From positions 14,451,679 to 14,515,678 of the forward strand of contig OX421497.1 in NCBI GenBank assembly GCA_949126835.1: 64,000 nucleotides of DNA, in the 5' to 3' direction. The notes under the pieces were generated by a model that was not told the origin of the DNA, did no database searches, and was given only the letters and a program-made list of their open reading frames with translations. Shown here one piece after another: positions 58,101-64,000 of the stretch; the first letter of the stretch is position 1; each line of letters opens with the position of its first letter. Both the position numbers and the translations under genes were made by a program. This stretch comes from Anisus vortex (taxonomy: Eukaryota; Mollusca; Gastropoda; Planorbidae).

Positions 58101-61100
58101 ATCCGCGAGAGATATGTGACATGTGAGTTCAGGATATCCAAGGTTGCACTTTGTTAGACTTAGCGCAGTGTGTTTATTCCCTGGTCTATTCTCACCCGCA
58201 ACAAATTCTGTGACTCTACAACGATATTGTTGTTGGCTTCCGTTTGTCTCGAGAGACGACGGAGTTTATTGTGCCCTTGGGGAATGTGCACTCCTGGCCT
58301 TGCAGCTTCTGCTATGGCTGTACAAGCCCACATGCGAGTGACAGTCCCTATTGCACGTCCGGCACAGGAAGGCAGAACTGGTCATGGGCTGGTCTCTTCT
58401 TCCATTCCTTTTGGTGCGCTTCTCATCAGCGAGCCGTTGCAGGTTTCTCTCTCCAGCTTCTAGCCCGGAGGCCAGCGCATGTCTCCAGCTGGACCTGTCC
58501 TTGGCTAGTTCCTCCCAGCTGTTTGTGTCAATGGCAAGGGCTTTCATGTCTCCCTTGCAGACATCCTTATATCGGAGGTGGGGACGGCCCGCAGTCCTCT
58601 TTCCTGTGGCCAGTTCTGAGTAAAGGATGTCTTTGGGTATTCGGCCATTCTCCATCCGACATACATGTCCTAGCCACCTGAGCCGGCGTTGGCGGATTAG
58701 AGTAGGCATGCTTTGCATCCCAGCCTGCCGCAGTACCTCGTTGTTCGTGACATGGTCCTGCCAGGATATTCCGAGTATGCGTCGGAGGCAGCGCACGTGA
58801 AAAGCACTCAATCTCTTCTCTTGTTTAGAGTATAGCGTCCAGGCTTCGCTGGCGTAGAGTATAGTGCTTAGCACACATGCACGGTACACTGCAACCTTGG
58901 TTCTTATGGTCAGCTTTTTGTTGTTCCAAACTCTGTGCGATAGTCTGGCCAGTGTTGTGGAGGCCTTGCCGATCCTTGTGTTAAGCTCTGCATCTAGAGA
59001 AAGGTTGTTGCTGATAGTGGAGCCAAGGTATGTGTAATGCTCCAAAGCCTCAAGTTCGCAGTAATTGATGTTGATTTTGGGAGAAGCAGCTTCCCGGGAC
59101 ATCACATTTGTCTTTTTTAAGCTGATAGTGAGACCGAAGTCGCTAGCGGCCTTGGCGAAGCGGTCCATTAGGTTTTGCAGTTCTGCCTCTGTGTGTGTGG
59201 CTAAGGCAGCGTCATCTGCGAAAAGCATGTCCCTAATGACGGTCTCCCGTATCTTCCTCTTAGACTTAACTCTGGCCAAGTTGAATAGTTTACCATCAGA
59301 ACGGGTGTGTAGATAGACCCCCTCGGTAGAAGTTCCAAAGGCGTGTCTCAACAGGCTGGCAAAAAAGATGCCAAGGAGTGTTGGGGCAAGGACACAGCCC
59401 TGCTTGACACCGCTGAGGATATCAAATGCGGCTGAAGTTGACCCGTCATACTGCACTGTGCCTTTCATTCCGTCATGGAATGACTGTATTATCTTCAGTA
59501 GTTTCGGTGGGCAGCCAACTTTTGCCAGGACTGTAAAGAGTCCATGTCTGCTGACCAAGTCGAAGGCCTTTGTCAGATCAATGAAAGCCAGATAGAGGGG
59601 CATGTGTTGCTCGCGACACTTTTCTTGGAGTTGTCTTAGTGAGAAGATCATATCGATTGTGGATCTTTCTGCTCAAAACCCGCACTGTGATTCGGGGTAC
59701 ACTCTCTCAGCAAGCCTTTGCAGTTTCTTTAGAACAACCCGTGCAAAGACCTTTCCCACAATGCTGAGGAGGGAAATACCCCTGTAATTATTACAGTCAC
59801 TTCTATCTCCCTTATTTTTATACAGGGTAATTATGTTGGCATTTCTCATGTCCTCGGGTACTGCTCCTTCTTCCCAGCACTGGCAGAGGAGGCCATGCAG
59901 GTGCTTCACTAATACGCTGCTGCCACACTTGATAACCTCTGGTGGGATACCATCTTGACCTAGAGCCTTTGCTAATGGTAATCGCTCGATAGCTTCTTTT
60001 AGTTCTGCCAGGGTAGGTATGTCCTCCAGTTCTGCCATGAGGGGGAGACTTTGGACAGCATCGATGGCCTCTTGTGTGATGTGGTTTTGCCTGGAGTACA
60101 ACTCTGAGTAGTGTTCCACCCATCTGTCCATCTGTTTGCTCTTATCATGAATTATCACGCCTGTTGAAGACTTCAGTGGGGCTGTGACCTTCTTTGTAGG
60201 ACCCATGGCCTTTTTTATGCCATCGTACATGCCTCTGATGTTTCCAGTTTCAGCCGATAGTTGAATGCTCTGGCATAGTTGAAGCCAGTAGTCATTTGCG
60301 CACTGCCTTGCTAGCCTCTGAACCCTGCTCCTGGCTGATCTATATGCCTGCAGTGTCTGTTGATTGGGAGAGTTATTGTATTCTTGGTGAGCACTTCGTC
60401 TTTCTTCTATGGCGGGGGTGAGCGTGACAGAGTTGGCCTCGAACCAGTCATTGTTTTTTGTCTTTTTTCTTCCAAAGACCTGCATGGCTGTGCTGTGTGT
60501 TGTTTCTCTGAGGTAGTCCCACTTTTCTTACACGCTCCTGCCAGGGAGATCAGTGTCTAGTGAGTTCGAGAGAGCTTGCGTGAACTCTATTTTCCTGTCT
60601 GGATGATATGTCATGCTCACGTCGATGCCTAGCAGTGAGTCCAGCTGGTCATAGAACTCATCTTTTGTGTATGCGGTGGCGCTGAGAGTTGGTGCGTATG
60701 CACTAATTAGGTTGGCGACCCTGTTGAGTTAGGGAGGCGGAGTGAAAGTAGTCTTTCAGTTCCCTGTTGGCATGGTACTATCATCCCCAGTAGGGAGTTC
60801 CGGACAGCAAATCCGACGCCGTATTCTCTGACTTCTTCCACACTTTTACCTTGCCAGAAAAATGTGAAGTCTTTTTCTCTTAGGGACCCGGAACCTGACA
60901 GCCGTGTCTCTCGTAAAGTGGCTATGTCGACCCGTAGCCTTACGAGTTCGTCGTTGATGACTGATGTTTTCCGAGCATCGCTGATGTCTTGAAGGTTGTC
61001 TGACAGACCGGGAGTCAGTGTCCGTACATTCCAGCTCCCCAGTTTAAGGATTGGGGTTTTCCTTTTTGTTTTTATTTTGTTGCTTGGTGCATGAGTTGCA

Positions 61101-63029
61101 GTCCACTTGTCGGGCATGTGCGTGCCCTAAGCCCTACGCACGTAGTAGGGCAGGCAAACTGTGGCGGGACAACATCTAATTGACTTGGGGCTGCCCAGCT
61201 TGAGGCGGGCGGTAGCTGTCCAATGAGACATTGTCATCTCTCCCACCGTCGGAAGCAGTCCCTGGCGCCAGCTCTACGCCAATTGAGCGGGTGGCTTATA
61301 ACCGGTGACTACTACTTCCCGTGTTGTGTCGACGCTGTGAAGCGAAGCTGGAGTGTCCTCTCCAGGGCACGAGCCTGGGCAGGTGATGTAGGGAATAAGC
61401 TGTTGCCCATGCAGCATACTCCCTCTCTCAACTCAGCTGATGGGTGCAAGGGAAAGGCGGAGCCAGTACAACTTGACATCAGCTGCGTCGCAGGAATTGC
61501 CAGAGGGACGTTGCAGGCAACGCCAGTCTGCCTTAGGGATTCCGGCTCCTGATTTGTGATCGGGGTTTATTCCCCTAGCCTTTCTTAGGGATGAGTGTAG
61601 CCGCAAGGCAGCGGAGGTTTGAAGTCAGAGTTTTCCTTCTCCTAGATGAGCAGCCAACCACGGCTGACGAGCCCCATCTGCCCGAATCAACTGGTTTTTA
61701 GGCGCCAGTGGTCCGCCTTTCACCCCTTCTCCTGTTAGTTAGGAACGGGCTTCGTCGGATTTATTTGCAAGTCGCTCGTAAAGGCCAGGAGCTGGATTCG
61801 GCTGTCAGAGGCAATTAGAGACGCAGGCCATTGGAGCATTTCATGAGATGAGGGAGCTTATCCCCGCATCCACCCCGGCTACACACTAGACAAAAACAAT
61901 CCCCTTCTTGACCGCTCGATAAACACCCTCTCATACTGGTCACCGTGCTGATCTCCCCTGTCTTTTGTTGATGCCAACTTCCCTTATTTATTGGTTAGTG
62001 ACACCTTCAACTTCTTCGGGACTTCTTACTTTCAAAATCTACACCTGTAGCCTCCCGATTACGTTTGTTTCTAAATCGGGAATAAAGACGACCTGTAGAC
62101 CTATTGCTATCGGCTATTTCTATTAACATAGCCTAACCATAGCGTAGCATAGCGACCATTCTAGGCAGGTTGGCCTGTTTCAATATTTTTTTTTTATTGT
62201 TTGTTTGGTTCTTTCAAGTGATGCCTATTATACGCCCGAGGCAGTGCATTTGAAACGAACTGAGTGTTATTTGTGTGTGACATATAGGGTCCAGATTTGA
62301 TTGTCGTATACAAGAGTGCCGACAATAACAGCAGCGGTAAAATGCGACTTTTATTGTTGATTTGCCACAATAATATATTAGCTATCACAGAGGATATACG
62401 ACAACAAGACGCTGACAATCTTTTATTTACAATAATAATTATTGAATGCTTATAAAAATAAATTACCTTCTATTTCCATCCATATGAAGCCATAATTCAT
62501 AAATATTTGAATTTCTCCATCCTCCACTGATACATTTGTTTTATCAAGCTCTAGAAAACTAAAGATTTCCTTTCATTTTTCATTAATTCAATTAATTCAA
62601 TAGTATTTTATTACTTTGTATATATACAAATTAGTTATTATTAAGCACAGTAGAAATAAATACAACTTTGTTTTTATAAATAGATCAATATTATATAAAC
62701 AGCTGTAGAAAAACGAGTAATGAAAATATACTTATAAATCTATCAATAATAATAAACTTACAAAGCGGTCGATTTCAGTTCAAATTTATTTTCGTGTTTG
62801 TCTTTTATGGAAAATATTTCATTTTCTGTGCTTTTTTCTGTATTTTGAGTATTTCTCCGGTCATTATTATAAAATTCTAGGTGCAATATTTGAACATTAA
62901 TTTTTTTACCATCTCCTAACAGTTGACATTCTTTGCTGATATTTTGGTCTCGAGAAAAAAGATAAGACTTTCCTTCGATTGATAAATCAGTTATAGATTT
63001 AATATCAAAGACTGAAGTATTATCAGCAG
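51988..63029 (-). CDS. multi-exon type I membrane protein with ITIM-like tail (5' end outside window)
   Basis: Joined exons, in transcript order: 63029-62762, 62558-62467, 57519-57481, 54989-54884, 52957-52888 (tentative), 52161-51988. All borders are AG|exon|GT and the codon phases agree at every junction. The ectodomain part has four N-glycosylation sequons (NTS, NIS, NVS, NFS) and two Cys; I do not recognise its fold. One transmembrane helix follows, then a polar tail with SVYFTV (fits S/I/V/L-x-Y-x-x-I/V/L) and KYLL. That makes an inhibitory-type signalling receptor plausible, but this is inference. The signal peptide and first exons must lie beyond 64000. A LINE (58.1-61.9 kb), a SINE and nested MITEs occupy introns. 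Confidence 0.6.
52888..52957 (-). CDS. tentative juxtamembrane exon
   Basis: 70 bases, acceptor TTTTGTAG|G and donor CAA|GTATGA. It joins phase 2 of the TM exon to phase 0 of the last exon without a stop and encodes SRGVCIGLHCCMV then TTLSSKKIVQ. The Cys cluster next to a membrane could be palmitoylated. The donor is weak, so this exon is a candidate only. Confidence 0.35.
53232..54326. mobile_element. TTTCGG inverted-repeat element, copy 2, with nested MITE
   Basis: The outer ends (53232-53345 and 54230-54326) carry inverted GGTTTCGGCCGAAA phrases and match the ends of the uninterrupted copy at 19640-20030. The middle is occupied by the TTAA-flanked MITE at 53381-54069, so this copy is older than that MITE insertion. 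It lies in an intron of the receptor-like gene. Confidence 0.65.
53381..54069 (-). mobile_element. TTAA-type (piggyBac-like) MITE, complete, 689 bp
   Basis: TTAA at 53377-53380 and 54070-54073. The ends read inward as GGGGCAACAGGACTGA and GGGGGAAAAGGACTGA, an inverted repeat with two differences in 16. It matches 1100-1600 in inverse orientation. No transposase. TTAA targeting is the hallmark of piggyBac, but the ends lack the usual CCC start, so the family is an inference. Confidence 0.7.
54447..54471. repeat. left target-site duplication of the SINE
   Basis: 25 bases identical to 54745-54769, starting TAAAGTACC and ending TAACACG. Perfect identity implies a recent SINE insertion. Confidence 0.93.
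54472..54744 (+). mobile_element. tRNA-headed SINE, family S-I, best-preserved copy
   Basis: The head GGGCACGGTAGCCGAGCGGC holds box A (TAGCCGAGCGG) and box B is GGGTTCAAATCC, as in tRNA-Leu/Ser-like genes. The body (GTGTCCCTGAGTCTACCCAG ... GGCCACAGAAACTGGTGAAC) and the tail ACTTTACTTACTTTT follow. Exact 25-bp duplications flank it. Older copies are at 3905, 22051, 34651 and perhaps 63441. It sits in the receptor-like gene's intron, opposite in strand. Confidence 0.92.
54745..54769. repeat. right target-site duplication of the SINE
   Basis: Exact copy of 54447-54471 directly after the SINE tail. Confidence 0.93.
54884..54989 (-). CDS. transmembrane exon of the receptor-like gene
   Basis: Acceptor TATTATTCTCACAG|GC and donor GCAG|GTAAAC. 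In the only frame compatible with its neighbours it encodes PASIRNEHST followed by LIIIVAVVGCLF and PIVIGVALCIYC, a 23-residue helix with Gly, Cys and one Pro, then a basic residue at the junction. The two other frames have stops. A short N-terminal flank and one helix per exon is typical of type I receptors. Confidence 0.75.
55660..56290 (-). other. GC-richer block with overlapping short ORFs, unexplained
   Basis: It stands out from the AT-rich surroundings. Minus-strand ORFs of 73, 87 and 71 residues overlap in three frames, which argues against coding and for a repeat such as an LTR or LINE 5' UTR. I found no second copy in the window. It lies between the TM exon and the 39-nt exon. Confidence 0.35.
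56500..57140 (-). other. possible LTR remnant
   Basis: The minus strand begins TGTTACGTTCCC (57137 downward), like the TGTTACGTATG start of the putative solo LTR at 11501. It contains TCTCCCTTTATTTC. The far end and a target duplication were not found. Confidence 0.25.
57481..57519 (-). CDS. 39-nt exon of the receptor-like gene
   Basis: Acceptor TATTGAATTTTCAG|CT and a consensus donor G|GTAAGC. It encodes AGNFSRIICKDWD across phase-1 borders at both ends, with an NFS sequon and one Cys. Phase 1 matches both the preceding exon's end and the TM exon's start. Confidence 0.65.
58266..60485 (-). pseudogene. LINE copy G ORF2: RT and zinc finger with one premature stop
   Basis: The frame is continuous from 60485 to 58266 except for TGA at 59675-59673, within ESQCGF-stop-AERSTIDMIF, where related copies have Arg (CGA). 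A single C-to-T change in a CpG explains it. Order: linker; RT fingers (ITLYKNKGDRSDCNNYRGIS); ALGQDGIPPEVIK; LAFIDLTKAFDLV; GVKQGCVLAPTL; palm with LFADDAAL; FTYLGSTIS-type motif as HYTYLGSTISN; thumb with RRLRWLGHVCRM; basic linker; zinc finger CRTCNRDCHSHVGLYSHSRSC. Apart from this stop the RT looks complete. Confidence 0.88.
60707..61117 (-). pseudogene. LINE copy G: AP-endonuclease N-terminus
   Basis: 136 residues: a short basic leader, then LKLGSWNVRTL (the conserved start of APE-type endonucleases with its Asn), VDIATLRETR (the family has QET/QE here, so the catalytic Glu is kept in ETR) and FFWQGK. A frameshift near 60720 breaks it. In the next frame ANLISAYAPTLSATAYTKDE continues, but the central DFNAR and C-terminal SDH parts are missing before the RT linker, so the enzyme is dead. 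Confidence 0.8.
61118..61870 (-). other. LINE copy G 5' UTR
   Basis: GC-richer than the surroundings. It contains no long ORF in element sense. It runs without a break into the endonuclease start, and its composition drops back to AT-rich beyond about 62000. Assigned by position and composition. Confidence 0.6.
62467..62558 (-). CDS. second ectodomain exon of the receptor-like gene
   Basis: Acceptor GGAAATCTTTAG|T and donor GAAG|GTAATT. It encodes FLELDKTNVSVEDGE and IQIFMNYGFIWMEIE with an NVS sequon and alternating hydrophobic residues, suggesting beta strands. The TTCTAG acceptor eight bases further on would give a stop, so the upstream acceptor was chosen by phase. Confidence 0.65.
62762..63029 (-). 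CDS. first visible ectodomain exon of the receptor-like gene
   Basis: Acceptor TTATTTCCATTTCAG|CT and donor TTT|GTAAGTTT, both strong. 88 full codons: sequons at DNTS and QNIS, one Cys (KECQLLG), strand-like VQILHLEFY and a polar Asn/Lys/Glu/Thr stretch near the end. It begins in phase 1, so an upstream exon is required; none was identified before the window ends. Confidence 0.65.
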
Positions 63030-63440
63030 CTGAAATGGAAATAAGTAATTGCAACCTTTAACCTATAACTGAATCTATTTGAAAAAACTCTTGATATTTA
63101 ACCCACAAATATTTTTTTTATAAGTTTTGACATTTTAGACATAGTCGGTGTATGTTTATAGATAAATATATGTATATATCTTTTCAAATTAAAGATGTTT
63201 TGATTAATTGAGAATCTGTGCAAACATTTTTCAGAACAAGAGGAAAATTTGAATAATTTTATATTACAATGGGATGTTGTGGACAAACGAATAGTTTGTT
63301 AGTAAATGATTATCTATTTTTCGGTAATGTGTTAAATAAAGGTATAACAATATTTTGTATGGCAAATCAGTTTTTTAAAAAAGACATATTATTGCAATAA
63401 ATAACTTATCATGTTTGGGATGTACTACTTATTTCAGGGA
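63030..63440. other. intron of the receptor-like gene, no feature seen
   Basis: AT-rich sequence upstream of the first visible exon. A CAG after a pyrimidine-poor stretch near 63215 (minus strand) is not convincing as an acceptor. Confidence 0.35.
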
Positions 63441-63655
63441 CAATGGTCCATCTGGGAGAGCGAAGGGATTTCCATACGCAAGTTCCCGGGCTCGAGACCT
63501 TGCTAACTGCCAGTTTTTATTTTCCCGGATCAGGAAGGTGCCCCTGGGTCTACCCACAAAATAGGTATAGAACAGAATGCGCAATCCCTATATGTGCAGT
63601 CACTAAAAGTGAAGCTCGATTCCGCCTTTTTTTTTCGACGCAAGGCAGCGGTCGC
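63441..63655 (+). mobile_element. diverged SINE-like sequence
   Basis: GTTCCCGGGCTCGAGACC resembles a box B, and CCCGGATCAGGAAGGTGCCCCTGGGTCTACCC resembles the body start of family S-I (GGTGTCCCTGAGTCTACCC) with changes. The rest differs. It is either an old copy or a related subfamily. Confidence 0.45.
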
Positions 63656-64000
63656 TAGAGACGCTACTATAGTTTAATGAGAAAGGATATCTAGGCTTAC
63701 CATAAATATATCCAATAGCCTATATATAGGGCCTATATTATATTTCATTATAGGCTTACTTTTATATAAATTTGACTTAATTACCCATTTTCTTTTCAAC
63801 ATTATAGGATTAGGCATATATGATGTAGGATTGTATTACCCGATAATGATATTTGAAAAGATAGCCTAGGCCTAGGCGTAGCTCGGTACGATAATCAATC
63901 GTTTTCGCATCATTGTTGCAGTTTATTACACAACAGTTTCTGTAACCTTCGCCTGAAACATTAGCTTTGGGTTTTCGAACTTGTACATTTGAAGAAAAAG
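63656..64000. other. AT-rich end of window
   Basis: TAGGCCTA-rich phrases near 63720 and 63870 but no gene or exon that I can support. Confidence 0.35.

Larger units (their letters stand above)
58130..61900 (-). mobile_element. near full-length LINE, copy G
   Basis: In element order (minus strand): a GC-rich 5' UTR (about 61870-61118), an endonuclease start (61117-60707), a damaged endonuclease end, an RT ORF interrupted by one stop (60485-58266), a C-terminal zinc finger and a short 3' UTR (58265-58130). It inserted into the intron between exons 62467 and 57519 of the receptor-like gene, in the same strand. Exact ends and a target duplication could not be fixed. Confidence 0.85.

Noticed and set aside
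58123..59787. Several plus-strand ORFs of 60-145 residues
   Set aside because: They are antisense shadows of the LINE copy G reverse transcriptase.
62194..62418. 74-residue minus-strand ORF near the receptor-like exons as a further exon
   Set aside because: No acceptor or donor fits the required phase and the composition is not extended by neighbouring exons.

Overview
This is animal nuclear DNA, AT-rich and dominated by repeats. No bacterial features are present: no operons, no Shine-Dalgarno spacing, no dense coding. The split exons with GT-AG borders, TATA boxes, tRNA-derived SINEs, APE-type LINEs, Buster-like hAT elements, a Ty3/gypsy LTR element and Helitron-like repeats together suggest a lophotrochozoan, most likely a mollusc. 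The mollusc assignment is an inference from repeat style, not proof.

Host genes are few. (1) A compact TATA-driven gene at 5152-5906 encodes a secreted 171-residue protein with a His/Tyr/Pro-rich centre between two Cys-containing amphipathic segments. (2) A coiled-coil protein gene lies at 24337-25162, apparently with a 5' UTR intron and a TATA box at 23441, and is broken or misread by one frameshift near 24530. (3) A multi-exon gene on the minus strand runs from about 63.03 kb down to 51.99 kb. None of its exons gives an obvious long ORF. I rebuilt it from splice borders and codon phase: two ectodomain exons (63029-62762, 62558-62467), a 39-nt exon (57519-57481), a transmembrane exon (54989-54884), a tentative juxtamembrane exon (52957-52888) and a last exon (52161-51988) whose cytoplasmic tail carries an ITIM-like SVYFTV motif. 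Its 5' end lies outside the window. It is the most interesting thing here.

The rest is mobile DNA in nested layers. 7.0-9.6 kb: a LINE 3' end split by a 2.1-kb hAT. 13.8-16.2 kb: the same LINE family split by a 1.8-kb inverted-repeat element (holding a 42-bp minisatellite open on both strands) and by a small hAT MITE. 16.5-19.5 kb: a decayed LINE with an RTE-like LINE nested in it, flanked by an 8-bp duplication. 27.7-31.7 kb: a very young, internally deleted Ty3/gypsy element with near-identical LTRs and a 5-bp target duplication, next to a Buster/ZBED5-type hAT transposase pseudogene. 35.8-48.4 kb: four copies of a modular Helitron-like repeat, with two other LINEs among them. 53.2-54.3 kb: a TTAA-flanked MITE inside another inverted-repeat element. 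58.1-61.9 kb: a nearly full-length LINE in an intron of the receptor-like gene. SINEs of at least two tRNA-headed families are scattered throughout, and one family shares its 3' tail with an L2/CR1-like LINE present in the window.

Microsatellites and minisatellites (27, 11, 42, 22, about 29 and about 60 bp units, plus CA, TA, ATC and TATC/TCTG) fill much of the remaining space. All calls come from reading the sequence; no alignments or database searches were run.
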